Positions 1-6,837 of a stretch of DNA of 15,428 nt are shown in pieces (position 1 is the stretch's first letter; each line of letters starts with the position of its first letter). The notes under the pieces are model-generated. The model had not been told where the DNA came from and did not search any database. It saw only the letters and a program-made list of their open reading frames with translations. A program made the translations under genes and the position numbers. This stretch comes from UBA2798 sp046289975 (GTDB lineage: Bacteria; Bacteroidota; Bacteroidia; Flavobacteriales_D; UBA2798), in NCBI GenBank assembly GCA_046289975.1, contig JBKBUQ010000064.1, positions 1-15,428 on the forward strand. The letters are read 5' to 3'.

Positions 1-37
1 GGGTAATTGGGTAATTGGGTATTGGGTATTGGGGGGG
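1..37 (+). repeat. G-tract tandem repeat matching a G-quadruplex motif
   Basis: Five G-tracts on the plus strand are separated by short AT loops: GGG, TAATT, GGG, TAATT, GGG, TATT, GGG, TATT, then a run of seven G. This is a degenerate 7-8 bp tandem repeat and fits the canonical G3+/N1-7 quadruplex rule with loops of 5, 5, 4 and 4. It lies about 110 bp downstream of the thiolase stop, and the G-rich strand is the template strand for that operon. The repeat touches the left edge of the window, so its full length is unknown. A role in ending or slowing transcription is inference only. Confidence 0.75.
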
Positions 38-149
38 CGTCTTCTTTCTCCGTCTTCGTCTTGGTCGCATTCACCGTTTACAATTCACCAACACTCGTTC
101 CCGGTTTCGTTCTTGCCTTCCGTCCTCGTCCTCGTTCCAGTTCACCTCC
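38..149. repeat. Pyrimidine-rich low-complexity intergenic mosaic
   Basis: This non-coding stretch lies between the G-tract repeat and the thiolase stop codon. It contains hexamer-like CGTCTT units around 38-64 and three consecutive hexamers (CGTCCT, CGTCCT, CGTTCC) at 121-138. Between them ATTCACC occurs at 69-75 and 83-89, and TTCACC again at 141-146. The plus strand is strongly pyrimidine-rich. Short open frames run through it, but they are low-complexity and look like chance. I see no hairpin with a T-run. It may be a dispersed intergenic repeat family, which cannot be judged from one copy. Confidence 0.55.
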
Positions 150-1328
150 TCAAATCATTTCAAATATTCCGGCGGCGCCTTGTCCTGTACCTACGCACAT
201 GGTGACCATTCCGTATTTTTCATTTCTGCGTTTTAATTCATTAAACAATTGAACACTGAGCTTTGCTCCGGAACAACCGAGTGGGTGTCCCATTGATATT
301 GCTCCTCCGTTCACATTTACTCTTGAGGGATCAATACCCAACTCACGAACAACTGCCAGCGATTGCGATGCAAATGCTTCGTTGAGTTCGAATAGTCCGA
401 TATCGTTTTGTTTTAAGCCTGCAAGTTTTAGCGCTTTTGGAATTGCTGCTACAGGTCCTATTCCCATAATACGAGGAGGTACTCCTGCTGCGGCGTATTT
501 TACGAGTCGTGCAATGGGTTTTAATCCAAGTTCTTTTACCATGCGTTCACTCATCACCATTACAAATGCAGCTCCGTCGCTGGTTTGTGATGAATTTCCT
601 GCTGTAACTGATCCTGTAGCCGAAAACACCGGTTTTAGTTTTGCAAGCGCTTCGGGATTGGTATCGGCACGCGGACCTTCATCAGTATCTACAACATACT
701 CTTTTACCTTTTTCTTCATGTTACCATCGAGGTAACTCTCTTTTACTTTAACAGGAACGATTTCTTCTTTAAATTTTCCTGCTGCAATCGCTGCAATCGC
801 TTTTTGGTGAGAATGCAAGGCAAACGCATCCTGATCTTCGCGGGAAATTTTGTATTCATTGGCAACAGCCTCAGCAGTTAACCCCATTCCCCAATACCAA
901 TCTGGATGTTCTGCAGAAACTTCGGGGTGGGGTACAACACGCCATCCTCCCATTGGAATCAGACTCATGCTTTCTGAACCGCCGGCAATAATGCAGTCTG
1001 CCATTCCTGAACGGATTTTAGCTGTAGCAATGGCAATCGTTTCCAATCCGGATGCACAATAACGGTTGACAGTCATTCCGGGTACTTTTTCGGTGTCAAG
1101 ACCCATAAGTGAAATAAATCGTCCCATGTTCAATCCCTGTTCCGATTCGGGCATTGCATTTCCTACTATTACATCATCAATGCGCTCTTTTTCTACCTGC
1201 GGATACTGCGCCATCATGTGACGGATCACTTGTGCTGCAAGATCATCGGGACGCATGAAGCGGAATCCTCCGCGATTGGCTTTTCCAACTGCAGTTCGGT
1301 AGGCGGCTACGATATATGCTTCTGTCAT
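150..1328 (-). CDS. fadA: Acetyl-CoA C-acyltransferase (3-ketoacyl-CoA thiolase)
   Basis: This 392-residue protein is full length for the thiolase family. It catalyses the last step of beta-oxidation, the CoA-dependent cleavage of 3-ketoacyl-CoA to acetyl-CoA and a shortened acyl-CoA, in the cytoplasm. The nucleophilic Cys91 lies in NRYCASGLE. The NEAF motif is at 316-319, the GHPLG motif with catalytic His348 at 347-351, and the second active-site Cys378 in MCVGTGQG near the C-terminus, so all catalytic residues are present. The ATG at 1328 opens directly with the family N-terminus (TEAYIVAAYRT). It is the last gene visible in the operon and follows the 65-residue gene by 21 bp. The pairing with a FadN-type multifunctional enzyme matches the FadN/FadA arrangement of Bacillus. 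No acyl-CoA dehydrogenase follows before the window edge. Confidence 0.96.
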   Translation of the reverse strand: MTEAYIVAAYRTAVGKANRGGFRFMRPDDLAAQVIRHMMAQYPQVEKERIDDVIVGNAMPESEQGLNMGRFISLMGLDTEKVPGMTVNRYCASGLETIAIATAKIRSGMADCIIAGGSESMSLIPMGGWRVVPHPEVSAEHPDWYWGMGLTAEAVANEYKISREDQDAFALHSHQKAIAAIAAGKFKEEIVPVKVKESYLDGNMKKKVKEYVVDTDEGPRADTNPEALAKLKPVFSATGSVTAGNSSQTSDGAAFVMVMSERMVKELGLKPIARLVKYAAAGVPPRIMGIGPVAAIPKALKLAGLKQNDIGLFELNEAFASQSLAVVRELGIDPSRVNVNGGAISMGHPLGCSGAKLSVQLFNELKRRNEKYGMVTMCVGTGQGAAGIFEMI

Positions 1329-1349
1329 GATTAAATGGTGTTTTGTTCG

Positions 1350-1547
1350 TTAATGATTTTCAATGTTCAGCTCTCCCTTTCGAAATCTGCTGATTATATT
1401 TTTTTCCTTTTCTGTTGTAAATGCGTTGATCAGTTCATTGGTATTGTGCAACCACAAAAATATTTCAGGTATGGAACGTTTGCGGTGTTCCAAAATTTGT
1501 TCATCGCTCACACTGTACGAGTATCCTCCAATAGCTTCCTTCTTCAT
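1350..1547 (-). CDS. Small partner protein of the upstream nucleotidyltransferase (hypothetical)
   Basis: This 65-residue protein has no signal peptide or membrane span. It is charged and likely mostly helical. From residue 14 it reads SDEQILEHRKRSIPEIFLWL, followed by a segment ending RFRKGEL. From memory, this layout (an acidic start, a conserved middle with a W-L core, and a final RKGE) resembles small proteins often annotated next to lone nucleotidyltransferases. I could not check this. The ATG overlaps the stop of the nucleotidyltransferase gene in an ATGA tetranucleotide (1544-1547), so the two are translationally coupled. It shows no HTH of AbiEi type and is too short for a HEPN domain. 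It may be an antitoxin-like or substrate partner. The function is unknown. Confidence 0.8.
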   Translation of the reverse strand: MKKEAIGGYSYSVSDEQILEHRKRSIPEIFLWLHNTNELINAFTTEKEKNIISRFRKGELNIENH

Positions 1548-2029
1548 AAACCGGAAATTTTTTTGAGGTATTGAATATCCTGATTGTCCTGAACACGATT
1601 GGCATGCGATTTCAGGGTGATAAGGTCATCAGGACAAACCAAATACAATTCGAGATCATTGTGGTGACGAATAACTTTCTTTTCATACATGTCATCGAAA
1701 AGTAGCGGACTGAATAAAAGCACATCGATATTCATCTGATTACTGATTGAATTGTAATATGAAAATGCGATCAGATTTTTTTCGTTTTTCAGTTGTACTC
1801 GTTTGCTCTCCTCTAATAATGAGGATAATTCCATTGGTAAAACAGGTTGGTATCCCATTTCCTTAAGTACGGACGAAAAGTTGTCGGTGTTGGATTGGTT
1901 AAGATCAAGCAAGAGGTCGATATCAGCGGTCATTCGCGGAACACCATACAAATTCATGGCAAGTCCACCGCAAATGAGGTAGCGTACATTTTTATCTTGT
2001 AATCCCTTGAACAGATCCAGGTAGTTCAT
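1544..2029 (-). CDS. Minimal-type nucleotidyltransferase (AbiEii/DUF6036-like)
   Basis: This 161-residue protein has the nucleotidyltransferase core. Gly21-Gly22 is in YLICGGLAMNLYG, followed by Arg32 and Thr34 and the metal-binding pair Asp36 and Asp38 in TADIDLLL. A likely third acidic residue is Asp102 in MNIDVLLF. The C-terminal segment CPDDLITLKSHANRVQDNQD (132-151) matches the D-L-x-x-x-K and R-x-x-D-x-x-D pattern of AbiEii/DUF6036-type proteins. Such proteins usually transfer nucleotides to a protein or tRNA and are often one half of toxin-antitoxin-like pairs. The ATG is one base after the fadN stop (TAA, G, ATG), and the stop overlaps the start of the 65-residue gene. It is thus embedded in the beta-oxidation operon. 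Which partner is toxic, if either, cannot be read from the sequence. Confidence 0.85.
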   Translation of the reverse strand: MNYLDLFKGLQDKNVRYLICGGLAMNLYGVPRMTADIDLLLDLNQSNTDNFSSVLKEMGYQPVLPMELSSLLEESKRVQLKNEKNLIAFSYYNSISNQMNIDVLLFSPLLFDDMYEKKVIRHHNDLELYLVCPDDLITLKSHANRVQDNQDIQYLKKISGL

Positions 2030-2030
2030 C

Positions 2031-4433
2031 TTAGTTTCTCAGAATTTTTCCACCGGTTAAAATACTTTGCATGCGTTCAAGTGTTTTACGTTCGCCGCAA
2101 AGTTCGAGGAATGCTTTTCTTTCCAGGTCAAGAAGATATTGTTCGTTCACCACAGTAGGTACCGACAAATCTCCACCTGCCAGAACATAACCGAGTTTCA
2201 CCGATATTTTTTCGTCATGTTCACTGATGTATTTCCCACTAAGCATTGAGTTTGCTCCAACATGAACCAATCCCAATGCCTGATTACCCATTACCCGGAT
2301 ATCATTTCGTGGTGATGGTTGTGTGTAACCTTTATCAGCAAGTGCAACGCAAACTTCTTTTGCATAGGTGAGCTGGTGAGCTCTGCTTACGATCACTTCA
2401 TCGATACCTGCACGCAAATATCCGAGCTCAAAAGCTTCCTGTGCTGAGGTTGAAACTTTGGCCTGACCTATCGTAAGGAATCGGTTGCGGAATTGGTTGA
2501 GTTCAACATCCCCTTCTTTTAATTCGTCAGAGAGTCGAACTGCAAATTCTTTTGTTCCTCCGCCTCCGGGAATAACGCCTACTCCAAATTCAACCAATCC
2601 CATATAGGTTTCTGCATGCGCAACTACTTTGTCTGCATGGAGACACATTTCACATCCTCCGCCAAGCACCATGTTGTGTGGGGCAACAACTACAGGAATA
2701 GATGAATAACGAACCCGCATCATTGCATTTTGAAATGCGCGGATGGCAAAATCCAATTCATCGTATTCCTGCTCAACAGCAAACATAAATACCATTCCCA
2801 GATTTGCACCGGCAGAAAAATTATCGCCTTCGTTGGAGATAACCAGTCCACGGTAATTTTTTTCTGCGAGATCGATCGCTTTATTGATTCCCTCTATGAC
2901 TTCACCGCCAATGGTGTTCATCTTGGTATGGAATTCAAGATTGATGATGCCATTACCGAGGTCGGTAATTGTTGTTCCTGAGTTTTTCCAGATTGTTTTA
3001 CTGCTGCGTATATTGGATAGTACGAGCAATTGTTCTGTACCGGGAATAGTCTTGTAACTTTTGCTTGCGATGTCGTAGTATTTACGAACACCGTTTTCAA
3101 TTACATAGAATGATTTTATTCCTGCAGCGATCATGTCGTCGATCCATGCTGCGTATTTTACACCTGCGGTTTTCATCGCTTTTGCAGCGTTGTCTACTCC
3201 AATGCAATCCCAAATCTCAAATGGACCTTGCGACCAGCCAAAACCTGCGCGCATGGCGTCGTCTACTTTGTAGATCTCATCGCTGATCTCCGGAATACGG
3301 AAGGAAACATAGGAAAACAAACCTGCAAAACTTTTTCTGTAGAATTCACCTGCTTTATCTTTTCCTGCAAATAAGAACGGAATACGTTTGTTCAATTCCT
3401 CAATTTGCTTTGCACCTTCAAGCGTTGCAAATTTTACTTTTTTCTGGGGGATGTATTCCAGTGTTTTCAGATCAAGCGCAAGTATTTCACTGCTGCCGTC
3501 TTCTTTTTTCGTTTTCTTATAAAAACCCTGTCGCGTTTTATCGCCAAGCCATTTGTTCTCATTCATTTTCGCAACATAGGCCGGAAGCTTGAACAATGCG
3601 TTTGCTTCGTCCTTCGGGCAATTTTGTTGCAATCCGTTTGCCACATGCACCAATGTATCGAGTCCAACAACATCGCATGTGCGGAAGGTCGCAGATTTTG
3701 GTCGCCCGAGAACGGGACCGGTCAGTTTATCAACTTCTTCAACGCTCAAACCCATCTCATCTACCAGGTGAAAAAGCGCCATGATGCCATACACTCCGAT
3801 TCGGTTTGCGATAAATGCCGGAGTGTCTTTACAAAGTACCGTTGTTTTACCAAGATTCCTGCTGCCAAATTCCATTAGGAAGTCAATCACCTTCGGATCG
3901 GTTGATGGAGTAGGTATGATTTCGAGTAATTTGAGATAGCGCGGTGGGTTAAAGAAGTGCGTTCCGCAAAAATGTTTTTTAAAATCTTCACTTCTTCCTT
4001 CCAACATCATGTGGATGGGAATACCGGAAGTGTTGGTAGAAATAATGCTGCCCGGTTTGCGGAATTGTTCCACATTGGAAAAAACAGCATGTTTAATATC
4101 GAGCCGTTCAACAACTGCTTCGATGATCCAGTCGCAATCCGCAATTTTTTTCATGTCATCATCGAAATTACCTGTGGTAATCCGGCTGATGAATTTCTTG
4201 CTGTAAATAGCAGAAGGGTTCGACTTAAGCGTGTTTTGCAAAGCAAGATTTACAATGCGGTTTCGAACAGCAGGATGTTCCGCGGTAAGTCCTTTTGCTT
4301 TCTCTTCTTCGGTGAGTTCCTTTGGTACGATATCAAGTAGTAAAACCTGACAACCAATGTTAGCGAAATGACAGGCAATACGAGACCCCATAATTCCTGA
4401 ACCGAGTACTGCAACTTTACGAATGTGTGACAT
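2031..4433 (-). CDS. fadN: 3-hydroxyacyl-CoA dehydrogenase / enoyl-CoA hydratase, FadN type
   Basis: This 800-residue cytoplasmic enzyme carries out the hydration and NAD-dependent oxidation steps of beta-oxidation. The dehydrogenase comes first: the NAD-binding GSGIMGSRIA motif is at 11-20, and the catalytic His159 lies in THFFNPP. The C-terminal dehydrogenase domains cover about 203-305 and 355-430. The enoyl-CoA hydratase domain follows at about 490-690, with oxyanion-loop SAGANL at 540-545, GGGCE ending in Glu595, and Glu615 ahead of IPGGGGT. Both hydratase glutamates are therefore present. This order is the reverse of E. coli FadB and matches Bacillus FadN (about 790 residues). The gene starts 16 bp after marR and is followed after one base by the nucleotidyltransferase gene. 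The paralogue symbol is inferred from domain order. Confidence 0.94.
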   Translation of the reverse strand: MSHIRKVAVLGSGIMGSRIACHFANIGCQVLLLDIVPKELTEEEKAKGLTAEHPAVRNRIVNLALQNTLKSNPSAIYSKKFISRITTGNFDDDMKKIADCDWIIEAVVERLDIKHAVFSNVEQFRKPGSIISTNTSGIPIHMMLEGRSEDFKKHFCGTHFFNPPRYLKLLEIIPTPSTDPKVIDFLMEFGSRNLGKTTVLCKDTPAFIANRIGVYGIMALFHLVDEMGLSVEEVDKLTGPVLGRPKSATFRTCDVVGLDTLVHVANGLQQNCPKDEANALFKLPAYVAKMNENKWLGDKTRQGFYKKTKKEDGSSEILALDLKTLEYIPQKKVKFATLEGAKQIEELNKRIPFLFAGKDKAGEFYRKSFAGLFSYVSFRIPEISDEIYKVDDAMRAGFGWSQGPFEIWDCIGVDNAAKAMKTAGVKYAAWIDDMIAAGIKSFYVIENGVRKYYDIASKSYKTIPGTEQLLVLSNIRSSKTIWKNSGTTITDLGNGIINLEFHTKMNTIGGEVIEGINKAIDLAEKNYRGLVISNEGDNFSAGANLGMVFMFAVEQEYDELDFAIRAFQNAMMRVRYSSIPVVVAPHNMVLGGGCEMCLHADKVVAHAETYMGLVEFGVGVIPGGGGTKEFAVRLSDELKEGDVELNQFRNRFLTIGQAKVSTSAQEAFELGYLRAGIDEVIVSRAHQLTYAKEVCVALADKGYTQPSPRNDIRVMGNQALGLVHVGANSMLSGKYISEHDEKISVKLGYVLAGGDLSVPTVVNEQYLLDLERKAFLELCGERKTLERMQSILTGGKILRN

Positions 4434-4449
4434 GTGATGATTGTTTACA

Positions 4450-4902
4450 TTATTTTTTACCGAAAAGATGATCCGGTGTTTCTTCTTCCAATACGTGATT
4501 GATCTGATCGATCACTTCAAAAAATGTTTTCAGTTTACCTGCGGGAATTCTTTCCTGTAGGTATTCATTCAAACGGATTACAGCTTGTTTGGAGATTTCT
4601 CTCTTTTTCTTGCCCATTTCTGTAAGGTGAATGCGAACCATTCTTCCGTCATTCTTATCGTTCTTTCGCATAATTAATCCTTCTTCTTCCATGGATTTCA
4701 GCGTGCGGGTTAAACTCCTGGGTTCCATCCCCATTTTCGGACCTAATTTCGTGGATGGTGTTCCGCTACGTTGATCGATGTTAAGCAAGACAGAGCCTGT
4801 GGATAAGGTGAGGTTGACTTTTTCAGCCTGACCATTGTACAAACGCGAGATCCCGTGCCAGGCCCAGCGGATGTGAAAATCGATCGTTTCTTCAGGTTTC
4901 AT
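4450..4902 (-). CDS. MarR-family transcriptional regulator
   Basis: This 150-residue cytoplasmic DNA-binding protein has the winged-helix domain at about 33-98. The recognition helix is in EPRSLTRTLKSMEEEGLI (60-77), followed by the wing KNDKNDGRMVRIHLTEMG. Flanking N- and C-terminal helices would form the dimer. I chose the ATG at 4902. An in-frame TTG at 4911 would add three residues, but it falls inside a TAnnTTTG-like promoter element (4909-4916), which makes it unlikely. The gene heads the fad operon, 16 bp upstream of fadN, so it probably represses its own operon and responds to an acyl-CoA or fatty acid. The ligand is inferred from context only. A perfect palindrome lies just upstream. 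Confidence 0.93.
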   Translation of the reverse strand: MKPEETIDFHIRWAWHGISRLYNGQAEKVNLTLSTGSVLLNIDQRSGTPSTKLGPKMGMEPRSLTRTLKSMEEEGLIMRKNDKNDGRMVRIHLTEMGKKKREISKQAVIRLNEYLQERIPAGKLKTFFEVIDQINHVLEEETPDHLFGKK

Positions 4903-4908
4903 GATGGT

Positions 4909-4916
4909 CAAATATA
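4909..4916 (-). promoter_or_regulatory. Putative -7 element of the marR-fad promoter
   Basis: On the minus strand TATATTTG matches the Bacteroidota -7 consensus TAnnTTTG in full and ends 6 nt before the marR ATG. That implies a very short or absent leader. No TTG is found 17-23 nt further upstream. The palindrome at 4928-4939 occupies the expected -33 region, so the promoter may be weak or activator-dependent. The call rests on one element only. Confidence 0.45.
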
Positions 4917-4927
4917 ACTAAATTTAT

Positions 4928-4939
4928 TATGCATGCATA
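4928..4939. promoter_or_regulatory. Candidate MarR operator palindrome
   Basis: TATGCATGCATA is a perfect 12-bp palindrome 26 bp upstream of the marR ATG, at the place expected for the -33 region. MarR dimers bind palindromes of this size and usually regulate their own promoters. I see the full 12-mer only once in the window. Assignment to this MarR protein is inference from position. Confidence 0.5.
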
Positions 4940-4941
4940 CA

Positions 4942-4974
4942 GAAAATCAAAACTTGATAAAGATCATGATTTTC
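4942..4974 (-). terminator. Weak inverted repeat at the end of the alkC gene
   Basis: GAAAATCA (4942-4949) and TGATTTTC (4967-4974) form an 8-bp inverted repeat spanning the alkC stop codon. The spacer can fold a further 4-bp hairpin (TGAT/ATCA). The stem is AT-rich and there is no clear U-run after it, so termination of alkC is possible but weakly supported. It could instead be part of the marR control region. Confidence 0.25.
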
Positions 4975-6061
4975 CTTTATTGACCAGTTTAAATACCTTG
5001 TTATTCAGTGATTTGCCGTTGATCAGGACATGGAGCGTGTGGATGCCGGGGTAGTGCTTTCGGGTACTCATATCGGCCAGGGATTGTTTGGAATTGAGTT
5101 TGACCGACTCTCCGGGAGGAAGATTGATTTTTTTCCATTGAAACACTTTTTGTGAAGTCTTTCCATTGGATTTTACATACTCTATTCCGTATTCAACTCT
5201 GTACAAATGCGGTTTTGAAGAGGGGTTTTTCAATTCACAGGAAAAGGAAATTTCCGTTCCAATGATCGGTTCATTTGCCGAGATGCGCAATTGATGTATT
5301 TCCGCCGGAGCCGTGTGATGATGTCCTTGCAACTTTAATGCAGCAGGATCTCCCTTTTTGAGCAGGGTTCGCAATGCATGCTTAATAACCCATTGCGTTT
5401 CTTCAGGACCATCTTTCCATTCTTTGCAAATCCTCAGTGTAATTGCCGGATTATCTTTACTGATATCGTTCAGATTATTCGCAACACTTCTGTAGACATA
5501 GTCCTCTTTATCGTTTTTGAGATTATAAAGAATCGGGAGGATGGGATCCGGATCTTTTTTCAGAAAGGGAATCGCCATCGCCCAGGGTAATCGCGGACGG
5601 GAACCTTCACTGGCAAGACGGCGGACATGGTGATTCTTTGATTTGCTCCATTTCATCATTGTTTTGATGGTAAGGTCCGGTTCATTCAGTAAAAAGGGAC
5701 GAATAGCAAATTCAGAAGAGGAAAAGGGTGTCAGAAATTCGAGCAGTTCCAAAGATAATTCCGGATCATGTTTACCATACACTTCCACGTAATCCGGAAA
5801 GCTCATGCCGAAGAGTCCGGAAAACTGAGGTGCAATTTTTCGCAGTGCAAGCGACTGTTTAGCAAAATCACCCTTCAGGTTTTGACCTAATTCCTCAGCA
5901 ACCCTTCGCATTCGTTGTTTTAACTCGAGATGTTTCCAGTCGCGGTTGATCAGCTTAGCGATGAATTGGGATTCACTGAATTTTCCATCAGCCTGTTGGG
6001 CAATTTTTGCCAGTCGGCGGATTTCCGCTTCGTTAAATATTTCTTTTAGGGGAGCTGCCAT
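4964..6061 (-). CDS. alkC: AlkC-type 3-methyladenine/3-methylcytosine DNA glycosylase with Ig-like C-terminus
   Basis: This 365-residue protein has two parts. Residues 1 to about 245 form an alpha-helical HEAT-like array of the AlkC/AlkD superfamily. It includes the stretch VRRLASEGSRPRLPWA (146-161), which I recognise as typical of AlkC rather than AlkD, and the later segments SVANNLND and IKHALRTLLKKGDP. Residues about 255-362 are beta-rich, with strand-like segments IGTEISFSCELKN and HTLHVLINGK, and fit the Ig-like DNA-clamping domain known in part of the AlkC family. AlkC excises cationic alkylated bases such as 3-methyladenine and 3-methylcytosine without flipping them out. The ATG at 6061 is divergent from the glycosyltransferase operon. 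No adaptive-response gene (ada, alkA, alkB) is nearby. Confidence 0.88.
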   Translation of the reverse strand: MAAPLKEIFNEAEIRRLAKIAQQADGKFSESQFIAKLINRDWKHLELKQRMRRVAEELGQNLKGDFAKQSLALRKIAPQFSGLFGMSFPDYVEVYGKHDPELSLELLEFLTPFSSSEFAIRPFLLNEPDLTIKTMMKWSKSKNHHVRRLASEGSRPRLPWAMAIPFLKKDPDPILPILYNLKNDKEDYVYRSVANNLNDISKDNPAITLRICKEWKDGPEETQWVIKHALRTLLKKGDPAALKLQGHHHTAPAEIHQLRISANEPIIGTEISFSCELKNPSSKPHLYRVEYGIEYVKSNGKTSQKVFQWKKINLPPGESVKLNSKQSLADMSTRKHYPGIHTLHVLINGKSLNNKVFKLVNKGKS

Positions 6062-6065
6062 GGTT

Positions 6066-6097
6066 TAAAAATAAATGAAAAATGCAGGTTTTTGCAA
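6066..6097 (-). promoter_or_regulatory. Putative alkC promoter
   Basis: On the minus strand TTG (6095-6097) is followed after 21 nt by TATTTTTA (6066-6073), a 7-of-8 match to TAnnTTTG. The latter ends 4 nt before the alkC ATG. Spacing is within the usual Bacteroidota range. AT-rich sequence makes a chance match possible. Confidence 0.35.
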
Positions 6098-6136
6098 ACG
6101 ATTTACGTTGCAACGGTTTAGCAATCGTAAAAAAGT

Positions 6137-6144
6137 TAGTTTTG
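6137..6144 (+). promoter_or_regulatory. Putative -7 element of the glycosyltransferase operon
   Basis: TAGTTTTG is a full match to TAnnTTTG and ends 9 nt before the ATG at 6154. It supports that start over the upstream in-frame ATG at 6082. No TTG lies at 17-23 nt upstream. The nearest is 26 nt away (6108-6110), so only the -7 half is supported. Confidence 0.4.
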
Positions 6145-6153
6145 TTGGTGTCC

Positions 6154-6837
6154 ATGATCATTGACGTTATCATTCCGGCCTTAAACGAAGAGCAGAGCTT
6201 ACCGCTTGTACTGGGCGCAATTCCTCGTGATCTGGTTAGGCACGTGATTGTGGCGGATAACAATTCTACCGACAGAACCGCTGAAGTGGCCACCGCGCAT
6301 GGAGCACATGTTGTAAAAGCAACAACGCAGGGATATGGGGCTGCCTGCCTGAGTGGTATTGCGTATTCGCGAGGATGTCAGCCCGCACCTGATATTCTGG
6401 TTTTTCTGGATGCCGATTATTCCGATCACCCTGAAGAACTTCCCTTTCTGACAGCGCCAATTATTGCCAATGAATCTGACCTTGTTATCGGATCACGCGT
6501 AAAGGCACTCCGTGAAAGAGGAGCAATGCTGCCGCAGCAGGTATTCGGAAACAGACTTGCAACATTTTTAATCAGGGTTTTGTTCCGGAAGAAGTTTTAT
6601 GATTTGGGACCATTCAGAGCCATCCGCTTTGAATCGCTTGAAAAACTGAATATGCGCGATACAAACTACGGGTGGACAGTAGAGATGCAGATCAAGGCCA
6701 TAAAACACAATTTGCGTTGGAAGGAAATACCGGTACACTACAGAAAGCGCAAGGGCGTATCCAAAATTTCTGGAACAGTAAAAGGTACTTTTCTTGCAGG
6801 ATATAAGATTATTACAACAATCATTAAATACCGCTGA
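6154..6837 (+). CDS. Glycosyltransferase family 2, DPM1-like
   Basis: This 227-residue GT-A enzyme begins MIIDVIIPALNEE, the usual first strand of GT2 proteins. It has NNSTD at 36-40, the metal- and sugar-nucleotide-binding DAD at 86-88, DLGPFRAIR at 150-158 and YGWTVEMQ at 172-179. The last two are typical of the dolichyl/undecaprenyl-phosphate mannosyl- or glucosyltransferase branch. It likely transfers a sugar from a nucleotide donor to a polyprenyl phosphate at the inner face of the membrane. No transmembrane span is evident. The frame opens at an ATG at 6082, but the 24 extra residues fit no GT2 N-terminus and would read through the promoter element, so I start at 6154. It overlaps the next glycosyltransferase gene by one base (TGATG), indicating coupling. 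Donor and acceptor are not readable. Confidence 0.88.
   Translation: MIIDVIIPALNEEQSLPLVLGAIPRDLVRHVIVADNNSTDRTAEVATAHGAHVVKATTQGYGAACLSGIAYSRGCQPAPDILVFLDADYSDHPEELPFLTAPIIANESDLVIGSRVKALRERGAMLPQQVFGNRLATFLIRVLFRKKFYDLGPFRAIRFESLEKLNMRDTNYGWTVEMQIKAIKHNLRWKEIPVHYRKRKGVSKISGTVKGTFLAGYKIITTIIKYR

Noticed and set aside
7..252. Plus-strand open frames of 73-81 residues across the left edge.
   Set aside because: They run through low-complexity repeats and the antisense of the thiolase gene, and have no recognisable domain or promoter.
6082..6153. Upstream in-frame ATG extending the DPM1-like glycosyltransferase by 24 residues.
   Set aside because: The extension matches no GT2 N-terminus and spans a TAnnTTTG element. 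The ATG at 6154 gives the standard start.
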